Assembly: GCA_025351765.1 (NCBI GenBank)
Contig: JANXVH010000096.1
Coordinates: forward strand, 1 to 48,344
Direction: 5' to 3'
DNA from: Pedobacter sp.
GTDB taxonomy: Bacteria > Bacteroidota > Bacteroidia > Sphingobacteriales > Sphingobacteriaceae
DNA length: 48,344 nucleotides
Shown here one piece after another: positions 1 to 7,552 of the stretch. Under the pieces are notes generated by a model, which saw only the letters and a program-made list of their open reading frames with translations, did not search any database and had not been told where the DNA came from. Made by a program: the position numbers and the translations under genes. The stretch's first letter is position 1. Each line of letters starts with the position of its first letter.

Positions 1-119
1 AGTGAATGCACCTGGTATATATTTAATTACCTGTGCATTTATATACAATAACCAAAGTGCTACAATAATAAACTCTACTATGACACTTAAAAAAAATAAT
101 AATACTGGAATAGCACATT

Positions 120-2009
120 ATGTCAACTATATCATTACACGATACACATAACCACGATAACCATGATGATCATGGACATCACAAAGAAACTTTTTTAACA
201 AAGTATATCTTTAGTCAGGATCACAAAATGATCGCTAAGCAGTTTCTGATAACCGGTATTATCATGGCTGTTATTGCGATGGGATTATCCATCTTATTTC
301 GTATCCAACTGGCTTGGCCGGATAAAAACTTCCCGATACTTGAAACTTTTCTAGGAGAGTGGGCAGCTGGGGGTAGGATTAAACCTGATTTCTACTTGGC
401 TTTGGTAACCATACACGGTACTATCATGGTATTCTTTGTACTTACCGCTGGGTTGAGTGGAACCTTTAGTAACTTATTAATTCCTCTACAGCTGGGGGCA
501 AGAGATATGGCATCACCATTCCTTAACATGCTTTCTTACTGGTTTTTCTTCTCAGCATGTGTGATTATGATGAGTTCTTTCTTTATCCAAACTGGTCCTG
601 CCAGCGCGGGATGGACTATTTATCCTCCCTTGTCTGCTTTGCCTACGGCTATTAAGGGATCAGGGATGGGTATGACACTTTGGCTGATTAGTATGGTGCT
701 TTTTGTTGCTTCTTCGTTAATGGGCGGTATCAATTATGTAAGTACAGTGCTTAATATGCGTACAAAAGGTATGGATCTTTGGAAAATGCCTTTAACCATC
801 TGGGCGTTCTTCCTTACTGCAACATTAGGTATTTTATCTTTTCCGGTATTGGTAGCTGGTGTTGTGCTATTGGTATTTGACCGTAGTTTCGGCACAAGTT
901 TCTACCTTTCTGATATCGTAATGGGAACTCAGGTTCTTCCGAATGAGGGGGGATCACCTATTTTATGGCAACATTTATTCTGGTTCCTTGGGCATCCTGA
1001 GGTATATATTGTAATTATGCCTGCTTTAGGCATATCTTCAGAAATCATTTCAGTAAATTCAAGAAAGCCAATCTTTGGCTATCATGCAATGGTTTATTCA
1101 TTGATTGGCATTACGATCTTATCGTTTATTGTTTGGGGTCACCACATGTTTATAACCGGTATGAATCCTTTACTGGGTGGGGTATTTATGATTACGACAT
1201 TGATCATTGCGGTTCCTTCTGCTGTTAAGACCTTCAATTATTTGGCTACATTATGGAGAGGTAATATTAGGTTTACTCCGGCTATGTTATTCGCTATAGG
1301 ATTGGTTTCATTCTTTATTTCAGGCGGTTTGACCGGTATATTTTTAGGTAACGCTGCACTAGATATCAACTTACATGATACTTATTTCGTGGTTGCCCAC
1401 TTCCACCTTGTAATGGGATCTGCTGCTATCTTTGGTATGCTTGCGGGTGTTTATCATTGGTTTCCGAAAATGTTTGGAAGAATGATGAGCAATAAATTAG
1501 GTTACTTGCACTTTTGGTTAACTTTTATTTCAGCTTATCTTGTGTTTTTTCCACTTCACTTTTTAGGTCTTGATGGTGTGCCTCGTCGTTATTACGCCTT
1601 TACAGAATTTGAATTTATGCAAAAATGGCTTACTGTGAACGTATTTGTAACGTGGTCAGCTATTATGGGTGCACTTGCTCAGGTTGCATTCTTATGGAAC
1701 TTCTTTTACTCTATATTTAAAGGTAAGCGAGCTCCTCAAAATCCTTGGGAAGCGAATACTTTAGAATGGACTGCGCCAGTTGAGCACTTGCATGGAAACT
1801 GGCCTGGGGAGATCCCTACGGTTTACCGTTGGCCGTACGACTACAGTAAACCTGGGGCCGAGGAAGATTTCATTCCTCAAACCATTCCATTTTCACAAAC
1901 TATGAGCTCTAATATGCCGCATGATTTTGAAGGAAATAGTGAGTCTGAGCGTATACAACGTGAATGGGAAGAGCAGGAAGCTGCGGCTAAAAAAGCAAAA
2001 CTAGACTAG
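120..2009 (+). CDS. ctaD: Cytochrome c oxidase subunit I (aa3 type)
   Basis: Catalytic subunit of a heme-copper oxidase that reduces oxygen to water and pumps protons across the inner membrane. The 629-aa product is multi-pass. Visible ligands: His99 (low-spin heme), His292 with Tyr296 in GHPEVY (CuB and the cross-linked Tyr), His341-His342 (CuB), and His427/His429 in VAHFHL (heme a3 and heme a). Glu294 in GHPE points to the A1 subtype with a D-channel glutamate. The C-terminus carries a charged tail after about residue 585. The first 21 residues hold seven histidines, which is unusual. It starts the visible oxidase cluster; subunit II should lie just upstream, outside the window, and the first 119 bases contain no gene I can support. 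A hairpin terminator separates it from ctaA. Confidence 0.97.
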   Translation: MSTISLHDTHNHDNHDDHGHHKETFLTKYIFSQDHKMIAKQFLITGIIMAVIAMGLSILFRIQLAWPDKNFPILETFLGEWAAGGRIKPDFYLALVTIHGTIMVFFVLTAGLSGTFSNLLIPLQLGARDMASPFLNMLSYWFFFSACVIMMSSFFIQTGPASAGWTIYPPLSALPTAIKGSGMGMTLWLISMVLFVASSLMGGINYVSTVLNMRTKGMDLWKMPLTIWAFFLTATLGILSFPVLVAGVVLLVFDRSFGTSFYLSDIVMGTQVLPNEGGSPILWQHLFWFLGHPEVYIVIMPALGISSEIISVNSRKPIFGYHAMVYSLIGITILSFIVWGHHMFITGMNPLLGGVFMITTLIIAVPSAVKTFNYLATLWRGNIRFTPAMLFAIGLVSFFISGGLTGIFLGNAALDINLHDTYFVVAHFHLVMGSAAIFGMLAGVYHWFPKMFGRMMSNKLGYLHFWLTFISAYLVFFPLHFLGLDGVPRRYYAFTEFEFMQKWLTVNVFVTWSAIMGALAQVAFLWNFFYSIFKGKRAPQNPWEANTLEWTAPVEHLHGNWPGEIPTVYRWPYDYSKPGAEEDFIPQTIPFSQTMSSNMPHDFEGNSESERIQREWEEQEAAAKKAKLD

Positions 2010-2023
2010 TTATATAGCTTATC

Positions 2024-2074
2024 AAAAAAGGGTATCTGCAGTAGGTAAATACTTACAACAGATGCCCTTTTTTT
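2024..2074 (+). terminator. Terminator or attenuator between ctaD and ctaA
   Basis: A 15-bp stem pairs 2024-2038 with 2059-2073, with one G-T wobble, and ends in a run of seven T. The loop holds a smaller hairpin (GTAGG with CTTAC). It starts 14 nt after the ctaD stop and ends 14 nt before ctaA. The A-rich left arm could make it work in both directions. Because the following genes run on the same strand without a visible promoter in between, partial read-through is likely, which would give more subunit I than assembly enzyme. The last point is inference. Confidence 0.8.
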
Positions 2075-2087
2075 AATATAAAAACAC

Positions 2088-3155
2088 ATGGTTCCTAAAT
2101 CTGAACAGAGATTTATCAGGCTAAACCTTACTACGATAATTGTTACCTTATTGCTGATCCTGGCTGGTGGAATTGTACGTAGCACTGGTTCTGGCATGGG
2201 CTGCCCCGACTGGCCAAAGTGTTTTGATCAATATGTGCCACCTACCTCGGTTTCACAATTGCCTTTGAATTATAAAGAAAAGTACGTTAGTGAACGCATT
2301 GTCAAGAATGAACGGTTTGCTAAAACGCTGGAGAAGATGGGTAAGGTAAACCTGGCAGATAGTATTAGGCAAGACCGGTCTATCTTAATTCCTGAGGTTT
2401 TCAACGTAGCAAAAACCTGGACAGAGTACCTTAACAGACTAATGGGCGCTATCACGGGATTCCTGATGTTGTTATTAACAGGTTTCTCATTTACCTATAG
2501 GAAACGTGCAAAGCGGATAATTGTACTCTGTATATTTAATCTAATTGTAGTGGGATTTCAAGGCTGGCTTGGTTCAATAGTAGTATCAACTAACCTAATG
2601 ACATGGATCGTAACAGTTCACATGCTACTTGCCCTGGTAATTTTGGCCCTATTGATTTATACCTATAATTTTGCTAGGCAACTGGATCGTGCTCCCACCA
2701 TAGTGATGGCAAATGTTGGCTGGCTTAAATGGCTGATATTTTTCGCGATTGTGGTAAGTATTATACAGATCGTATTGGGCACAGAAGTGCGAGAAGCGGT
2801 GGATGTGGTGTCAAAGCTACTGGGTTATAGCGAAAGGAGCAGTTGGTTAACGAGGATCGGAAATGTTTTGTCTTATCACAGGGATATGGCTTTGGTAGTA
2901 TTGGGATTGAATGTTTTGGTATATAGAGCGGTTAAGGAGCGGTTTAATGGGAAGACTGATGCTTTGATAGTGGGCAATTCTATTGGAATTGTTCTGGCGA
3001 TTCAGATTGCTACTGGCTTAATATTGTCTAACTTTGCCCTACCTCCATATGCACAGGCGTTACACATATTGTTTTCGACGGCGTTGTTCAGTCTCCAGTA
3101 TTATTTATACCTTTTAGTTTACAAGACAACAACTTACCAGCAGAATATTAATTAA
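2088..3155 (+). CDS. ctaA: Heme A synthase (CtaA/COX15 family)
   Basis: Oxidises the C8 methyl of heme O to a formyl group, giving heme A for the oxidase encoded upstream. The 355-aa integral membrane protein shows the COX15/CtaA layout with a paired-cysteine loop near the N-terminus (GCPDWPKC, Cys39 and Cys45). Later heme-ligand histidines are visible: His178 (TVHMLL), His264 (SYHRDM) and His326 (ALHILF). The first conserved His of the family, expected in an E-x-x-H-R motif, is Asn116 here (EYLNR). This may be normal for the Bacteroidota branch. The stop lies 8 nt before the ctaB start, so the two genes of the heme A pathway are coupled. Confidence 0.93.
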   Translation: MVPKSEQRFIRLNLTTIIVTLLLILAGGIVRSTGSGMGCPDWPKCFDQYVPPTSVSQLPLNYKEKYVSERIVKNERFAKTLEKMGKVNLADSIRQDRSILIPEVFNVAKTWTEYLNRLMGAITGFLMLLLTGFSFTYRKRAKRIIVLCIFNLIVVGFQGWLGSIVVSTNLMTWIVTVHMLLALVILALLIYTYNFARQLDRAPTIVMANVGWLKWLIFFAIVVSIIQIVLGTEVREAVDVVSKLLGYSERSSWLTRIGNVLSYHRDMALVVLGLNVLVYRAVKERFNGKTDALIVGNSIGIVLAIQIATGLILSNFALPPYAQALHILFSTALFSLQYYLYLLVYKTTTYQQNIN

Positions 3156-3163
3156 GAAAAAGA

Positions 3164-4042
3164 TTGAAACAGTTTTTAGCAGATTTTTCAAAGCTCATTA
3201 AATTCAGGTTAACCTTTTTGGTGGTTTTTTCTGCGTCTGTTACTTTTTTAATTGGATCGCAGGTGGAGGTGAATGGAATAGTACCCGGTATAAATTGGAC
3301 AAATTGGCTCATCCTCATCGCAGGAGGGTTTCTGGTAACATCCGCGGCTAACTGCTTTAATGAAGTTATTGAAGTAGATCTGGATAAGTTGATGACAAGG
3401 ACAAAAGATAGGCCTATGCCTGCTGGACACATGACCACCGGACAGGGCTTGGTTTCTGGGCTTGTTATGGGAATGCTTGGAACCTGGTTGCTCGGAAAAC
3501 TTAATATCGAGACAGGATTACTCTCTGTATTCTCTATATTTCTATATGCTTTTGCTTACACTCCGTTAAAGCGGAAATCTCCAATCGCTGTATTTATAGG
3601 GGCTATTCCAGGTGCATTACCCCCGCTTATCGGTTATGTGGCCGCACACGGAAAGATAGATAAAATTGCTGTTATACTTTTCCTCATACAATTCGTTTGG
3701 CAGTTCCCACATTTCTGGGCCATTGCGTGGGTTCTAGATGACGATTATAAGAAGGCAGGATTTAGATTACTTCCAACTACTAAACGGGATAAAACGAGTG
3801 CTTTCATTACATTTCTTAGTACATTGATTCTTATCCCTGTTAGTTTGCTCCCTGCATTTTATGGCTTTGGTGGTTATTATATTTCAACGGTGTCTGTAAT
3901 TGGGGGGGTAGTATTTGCATGGCTTGCCTTTAAGATGTGGGTGAATTTGGACGTGGCGAGTGCCAGGAAAGTGATGTTTTGCTCGTTTTTTTATTTACCT
4001 GTGGTACAATTGGTGTTATTTTTTGATTTTATAAGTAGATAA
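3164..4042 (+). CDS. ctaB: Protoheme IX farnesyltransferase (heme O synthase)
   Basis: UbiA-superfamily membrane enzyme that adds a farnesyl group to heme b to make heme O, the substrate of CtaA. The first Asp-rich motif is seen as NEVIEVDLDKLMTRTKDRP (about residues 66-84), the second as DDDYKKAGFRLLP. About eight or nine hydrophobic segments follow the family pattern, and 292 aa is normal. The start is a TTG: an in-frame stop lies at 3149-3151 and no ATG or GTG occurs between it and the conserved N-terminus (KQFLADFSKLIKFRLT). It is 2 nt from the next gene, inside the oxidase operon. Confidence 0.94.
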   Translation: MKQFLADFSKLIKFRLTFLVVFSASVTFLIGSQVEVNGIVPGINWTNWLILIAGGFLVTSAANCFNEVIEVDLDKLMTRTKDRPMPAGHMTTGQGLVSGLVMGMLGTWLLGKLNIETGLLSVFSIFLYAFAYTPLKRKSPIAVFIGAIPGALPPLIGYVAAHGKIDKIAVILFLIQFVWQFPHFWAIAWVLDDDYKKAGFRLLPTTKRDKTSAFITFLSTLILIPVSLLPAFYGFGGYYISTVSVIGGVVFAWLAFKMWVNLDVASARKVMFCSFFYLPVVQLVLFFDFISR

Positions 4043-4044
4043 TT

Positions 4045-4623
4045 ATGGTTCAATCAATTAAACAAGAAGAATTAGGTATTCAATTTAAGGCCAAAAAATT
4101 TATTATCTGGCTGTTTGTAGTTTCCTCTACCATTATGTTTGGTGGGTGGACAAGTTATTATATTGTTTTTTCTGCTTCTAAGGGTAAAGGGCATGGTATT
4201 GTATTGCCGGAACTTTTCATTTATAGCACGGTTGTTTTACTAGTGAGCAGCGCTTTTCTTTTTTTAGCCTCTAAGGCCTTTAAAAATGGCAACTATTCTT
4301 CACAGAAGCTATTCTTATCGATAACCATACTTTTAGGAATTACATTTGGCGTACTTCAGGTTGATGCCTGGGGTAGCATGGTGAGAACAGGTGCATTTTT
4401 TAGCAATAACAACGCGGCCATTTCATTAATTTATGTCGTTTCTGGATTTCACATTTTGCATATTTTTGCAGGGATTTGTCTTGTATTTAGCGCGCTTATG
4501 GGTGCTTATAAGGAGATACCCTTGCAACGGCGCATTTATCGCATGGAAATCGCCTCAATTTTTTGGCATTTTATAGATATATTATGGATATATCTTTATG
4601 TTTTTTTACTTTTGAACAGTTAG
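4045..4623 (+). CDS. Cytochrome c oxidase subunit III family protein (short paralog)
   Basis: Five-helix heme-copper oxidase subunit III family protein of 192 aa. It starts with a polar N-terminus and shows the family motifs FHILHIFAG (fourth helix) and FWHFIDILWIYLYV at the C-terminal end. Subunit III stabilises the oxidase core and supports proton uptake. A second, longer subunit III gene follows immediately. Two subunit III-type genes in tandem are, to my knowledge, common in Bacteroidota oxidase operons, so this is probably not a recent duplication; the two proteins share little outside the motifs. Start is ATG, 2 nt after the ctaB stop. Confidence 0.9.
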   Translation: MVQSIKQEELGIQFKAKKFIIWLFVVSSTIMFGGWTSYYIVFSASKGKGHGIVLPELFIYSTVVLLVSSAFLFLASKAFKNGNYSSQKLFLSITILLGITFGVLQVDAWGSMVRTGAFFSNNNAAISLIYVVSGFHILHIFAGICLVFSALMGAYKEIPLQRRIYRMEIASIFWHFIDILWIYLYVFLLLNS

Positions 4624-4654
4624 AATTTTTAACAAATTATTACTATTTACAAAA

Positions 4655-5362
4655 ATGAGTTCACTATCACAGTTAGATCAGGTTAAAACTACCCCATGGA
4701 GTGGAGGCCGCTCACCTTGGTCATTGGAATATGGCAAAATCATGATGTGGTTTTTCCTGGTTTCTGATGCATTCACTTTCTCGTCGTTACTGATCTATTA
4801 CGGAGCCCAGCGTTTTTCTAAGTTTACCTGGCCCGCTCCGGATAAAGTTTTTCAATCAATTCCCGGAGTAGTAGAGCACGGTGCCCCACTTGTATTTGTC
4901 GGCATCATGACATTTATCCTAATTATGAGCTCCGTTACAATGGTGCTTGCTGTAGAGGCAGGGCACAGGAGATCTAAAAAAGAAGTTATCGGATGGATGA
5001 TAGCTACCATTATTGGTGGGTTGATGTTCCTTGGATGTCAGGCTATAGAGTGGACTCACCTATTCCATGAAGGATTTGGTTGGGGATCTATTCCTGAGAA
5101 AGCGGAATTAGCGCAATTTTTTCATGGTCCAATTTCTGAAGTATCCGCTTTGCAGTTTGCGAATTTGTTCTTCACCATTACCGGATTTCACGGATTTCAC
5201 GTATTTACTGGGGTAATTATTAACATTATCATCTTAATCATGACCATTAATGGGACTTTTGAAAAAAGAGGGCATTATCTGATGGTAGAAAAAGTGGGTT
5301 TGTATTGGCACTTTGTTGATTTAGTTTGGGTGTTTGTCTTTACATTCTTCTATTTGGTTTAA
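4655..5362 (+). CDS. ctaE: Cytochrome c oxidase subunit III
   Basis: Canonical-length subunit III (235 aa) of the oxidase. The soluble N-terminal stretch (MSSLSQLDQVKTTPWSGGRSP) is followed by hydrophobic helices. The family signatures are GFHGFHVFTGV and YWHFVDLVWVFVFTFFY near the C-terminus. It sits 31 nt after the shorter subunit III gene and 26 nt before the subunit IV gene. No own promoter is visible, so expression as part of the operon is likely. Confidence 0.93.
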   Translation: MSSLSQLDQVKTTPWSGGRSPWSLEYGKIMMWFFLVSDAFTFSSLLIYYGAQRFSKFTWPAPDKVFQSIPGVVEHGAPLVFVGIMTFILIMSSVTMVLAVEAGHRRSKKEVIGWMIATIIGGLMFLGCQAIEWTHLFHEGFGWGSIPEKAELAQFFHGPISEVSALQFANLFFTITGFHGFHVFTGVIINIIILIMTINGTFEKRGHYLMVEKVGLYWHFVDLVWVFVFTFFYLV

Positions 5363-5388
5363 TTATTAGTTTTTATAAAAATATTATT

Positions 5389-5745
5389 ATGTCAGAAAAT
5401 CATTCACATTTATCAGAAGGACACGAACACGAAGATCACGCAGGTTTATCAAAAGGCAAGATCTGGCAGGTATTTGCCATTTTGCTGATGATTACTGTTA
5501 TTGAATTCTTTATTGCACTTTGGGCTATTCCAGGCGGTCATATTACCCAACATTTTGGTAACTACATATATATCGTTTTAACCCTTTTTAAAGCTTTTTA
5601 TATTGTAGCCTACTTTATGCACCTTAAGTTTGAAAAAGTGGGATTGCAGCTTGCGCTTGGACTTTCTTTTATCTTCATTACTTACTTTATTGTATTGATG
5701 ATGATTGAAGGTGGTTACCTAAATGTACACATGCCAGTAGTTTAA
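5389..5745 (+). CDS. Cytochrome c oxidase subunit IV (prokaryotic COX4 family)
   Basis: Small three-helix accessory subunit of 118 aa, with the family segments IWQVFAILLMITVIEFFIAL, YIYIVLTLFKAFYIVAYFMHLKFE and LALGLSFIFITYFIVLMMIEGG split over three membrane spans. An upstream in-frame ATG at 5326 would add 21 residues lying inside the subunit III gene; the ATG at 5389 fits better, because it follows the subunit III stop and starts a polar N-terminus. That N-terminus is His/Glu/Asp-rich, with six His in the first 18 residues, like the N-terminus of subunit I in this operon. Its stop overlaps the next start by one base (TAATG). Confidence 0.88.
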   Translation: MSENHSHLSEGHEHEDHAGLSKGKIWQVFAILLMITVIEFFIALWAIPGGHITQHFGNYIYIVLTLFKAFYIVAYFMHLKFEKVGLQLALGLSFIFITYFIVLMMIEGGYLNVHMPVV

Positions 5746-6458
5746 TGAAGAACAATAATGCTTCCATTAAGAAGATCTTAATCCTGGTCACCATTTTAGC
5801 GGTACCAGGATTTTTATATTATTTACTTCAGGAAAAAGGAAAGAACCGCTACAAGCCTTTGCATATCTTCGGGCAGAAGCAAGTAGCTGCCACCTTCCAT
5901 TCCGTAAGAGGTAATAAAATTCCAGATACCATTTATCATCAGGTAGCCAACTTTAAATTGGTTAACCAGGCGAATGATACCGTCAGTTTCGAAACCTATA
6001 AAGGGAAGCTCCTTATCGTTAACTTGTTTAATACCAGAGGAGATGCCTATGGAATTACATTTGCCAACAAAGCGATGCGGGCTTTTGATGCAACTTTTGG
6101 TAAAAACAAATCAATAAATTTCATCAGTCTCAGCATAGACCCTCAAGGAGATACTCCCAAAAGAATAGCCAAGTATGCAATGGAGTCATCTGCAGTTGCA
6201 GGCAAGTGGGATATGCTGACTGGCGATAGCACGCAGGTTTTTGATTTGATCAATAAAGGGCTTGGAGTAGATGCACATCAAAGTGGTGCCGGAGCAAATA
6301 TGAAGTTTGTCTACAGCAATCTTTTTGTACTTCTAGATACCAGTCATAGAATTAGGGGTTACTATGAAGCCACTACCCAGGAAGCGCTCTCTAAACTTGA
6401 CGATGAGATCAAGGTTCTTATGGCAGAAGAATTAAGAAACATACATGACGGCAGATAG
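5745..6458 (+). CDS. Sco1/SenC-like protein lacking copper ligands
   Basis: Membrane-anchored thioredoxin-fold protein of 237 aa with an N-terminal membrane helix (residues 9-28). The Sco fold is suggested by YKGKLLIVNLFNTRG (about 85-99), ISLSIDPQGDTPKRIAKYA (127-145) and NLFVLLDTSHRIRGYY (192-207). True Sco proteins deliver copper to the CuA site through a CxxxC pair and a distal His. Here the CxxxC region reads TRGDAYGIT, with Gly99 and Gly103 where the cysteines are expected. The distal His position is Tyr190, and there is no cysteine anywhere in the protein. The reading frame is otherwise intact and translationally coupled to subunit IV, so it is kept but cannot bind copper in the usual way. 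It could be a structural assembly factor; that role is inference. Confidence 0.85.
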   Translation: MKNNNASIKKILILVTILAVPGFLYYLLQEKGKNRYKPLHIFGQKQVAATFHSVRGNKIPDTIYHQVANFKLVNQANDTVSFETYKGKLLIVNLFNTRGDAYGITFANKAMRAFDATFGKNKSINFISLSIDPQGDTPKRIAKYAMESSAVAGKWDMLTGDSTQVFDLINKGLGVDAHQSGAGANMKFVYSNLFVLLDTSHRIRGYYEATTQEALSKLDDEIKVLMAEELRNIHDGR

Positions 6459-6478
6459 TACCGTTCAATATTTTAATT

Positions 6479-7051
6479 ATGGCACTAAACGATAAATTTT
6501 TTCTAAGACTGATCTGGGGCGTAACGGCTTTTGTTTTGTTGGTTGTAATTGCCCTAAAAGTTGTTCCTCCTCCACAACCAGTACCGTCCTTTATCTATCT
6601 ATTCCCGCATATAATTGGTGGAATCAATGCTGCCTGTTCAATTCTGCTTATCCTCTCACTGATATTTATTAAAAAAAAGAATATACAGGCACATAAGGTT
6701 ACCAATGTAATCACATTTGTCCTTTCTTCGATTTTCCTTGTTTTTTATATCATTTTTCATCTCTATGAAAAGGATACAAAATTTGGTGATATTGATCATA
6801 ATGGAATTGTATCTGCAACGGAGGCCGCAACTGTAGGAGTTACGCGATACATTTACTGGTTTATCTTGCTTACGCACATTGTGCTTGCGGTAGTAGTACT
6901 TCCTTTAATTTTGATTAGTTTTTTAAGAGGTTTTAGTATGCAGATTGAGCGTCATAGAAAAATAGTGCGCTGGGCATACCCAGTTTGGTTATATGTAGCG
7001 GTTACTGGAGTAATTGTATACCTGATGATCTCTCCCTATTATAATTTTTGA
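6479..7051 (+). CDS. DUF420 membrane protein with an EF-hand-like loop
   Basis: Four- or five-helix DUF420 protein of 190 aa. The family is known from cytochrome oxidase clusters (YozB/CtaM in Firmicutes, implicated in aa3 oxidase maturation). Histidines in or near the helices (His44, His72, His94, His133, His159) fit a heme or metal role. Between the third and fourth helices sits a 12-residue loop, DIDHNGIVSATE (residues 104-115). It matches the EF-hand calcium loop: Asp at positions 1 and 3, Asn at 5, Gly at 6, a hydrophobic residue at 8 and Glu at 12. The gene is 20 nt after the Sco-like gene and closes the oxidase operon. A single helix-free loop is not a full EF-hand pair, so calcium binding is a proposal. 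Confidence 0.85.
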   Translation: MALNDKFFLRLIWGVTAFVLLVVIALKVVPPPQPVPSFIYLFPHIIGGINAACSILLILSLIFIKKKNIQAHKVTNVITFVLSSIFLVFYIIFHLYEKDTKFGDIDHNGIVSATEAATVGVTRYIYWFILLTHIVLAVVVLPLILISFLRGFSMQIERHRKIVRWAYPVWLYVAVTGVIVYLMISPYYNF

Positions 7052-7118
7052 GGCATTCTGGCGTTGAATTATTGACAGCTTTGTTGCAATTGTAATAAAA
7101 TACGATGAGCTCTTTTAT

Positions 7119-7126
7119 TATCTTTG
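7119..7126 (+). promoter_or_regulatory. Bacteroidota -7 box for the CAMC protein gene
   Basis: TATCTTTG matches the Bacteroidota -7 consensus TAnnTTTG, 23 nt before the ATG at 7150. No TTG lies at the usual 19-21 nt upstream; the nearest is at 7090-7092. It suggests the small gene has its own transcript separate from the oxidase operon. Confidence 0.5.
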
Positions 7127-7149
7127 TGTTCTTTAATTCAAATACCTGA

Positions 7150-7407
7150 ATGATGAAAAAATTTGTTTTTATTCTCTTTATTCTGATCCTGACACGGAGT
7201 TCTGTAGCGCCTTTAGCTAGTGCACAATGTGCCATGTGTACCGTGAGTGCAGAGCAAAGTGTAAAGAATGGTAATACACAAGGTAAGGGCTTGAATACTG
7301 GAATCATTTACCTTCTGGTTATCCCTTATATCCTTATCTCCGGCATAGGAGCACTGTGGTATATAAAATATAGGAAAAAAGCCCCTAGATATGCAGAAAA
7401 TCTCTAA
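7150..7407 (+). CDS. Small periplasm-facing CAMC membrane protein
   Basis: An 85-aa protein with a cleavable signal peptide (cleavage likely after ASA at 23-25). It is followed at once by Gln-Cys-Ala-Met-Cys (Cys27, Met29, Cys30), a short polar linker, one membrane helix (about 48-70) and a basic C-terminus (YRKKAPRYAENL). This predicts an anchored protein with CAMC at the mature N-terminus in the periplasm. Similar short proteins occur beside oxidase genes in Bacteroidota as far as I recall, but I know no assigned function. CxxC with Met inside is suited to Cu(I) or thiol exchange, which is suggestive beside a Sco homolog that has no cysteines. Start could be either of two consecutive ATG codons. 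The opposite-strand frame 7002-7307 is a shadow. Confidence 0.8.
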   Translation: MMKKFVFILFILILTRSSVAPLASAQCAMCTVSAEQSVKNGNTQGKGLNTGIIYLLVIPYILISGIGALWYIKYRKKAPRYAENL

Positions 7408-7552
7408 GTTTTATGCAATATTAAATGGCAATTGCCCGCAACGCACAAGAGCAATCATTGTACACAGCGGCTTGAGCTAGAAGTGAGTTACTTTTAGACT
7501 CATTACGCTTACTGTCACCTACGATTCGATACAACGCATATTACGATAAAAT

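Noticed and set aside
1..119. Minus-strand open frame before ctaD encoding a hydrophobic stretch
   Set aside because: No start codon follows its upstream stop, and it lies opposite the expected leader of ctaD. I treat it as noncoding or as the unresolved end of the upstream region.
5326..5388. N-terminal extension of subunit IV from an upstream ATG
   Set aside because: It lies inside the subunit III gene and the extra residues have no family match; the ATG at 5389 is better placed.
7002..7307. Minus-strand frame of 101 codons
   Set aside because: It is antisense to the CAMC protein and to the end of the DUF420 gene, has no domain, and the plus-strand gene has a signal peptide and promoter box.
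7408..7552. Spacer before the DUF2461 gene checked for a tRNA or short gene
   Set aside because: No cloverleaf, T-loop consensus or convincing frame; only a weak 7-bp hairpin.
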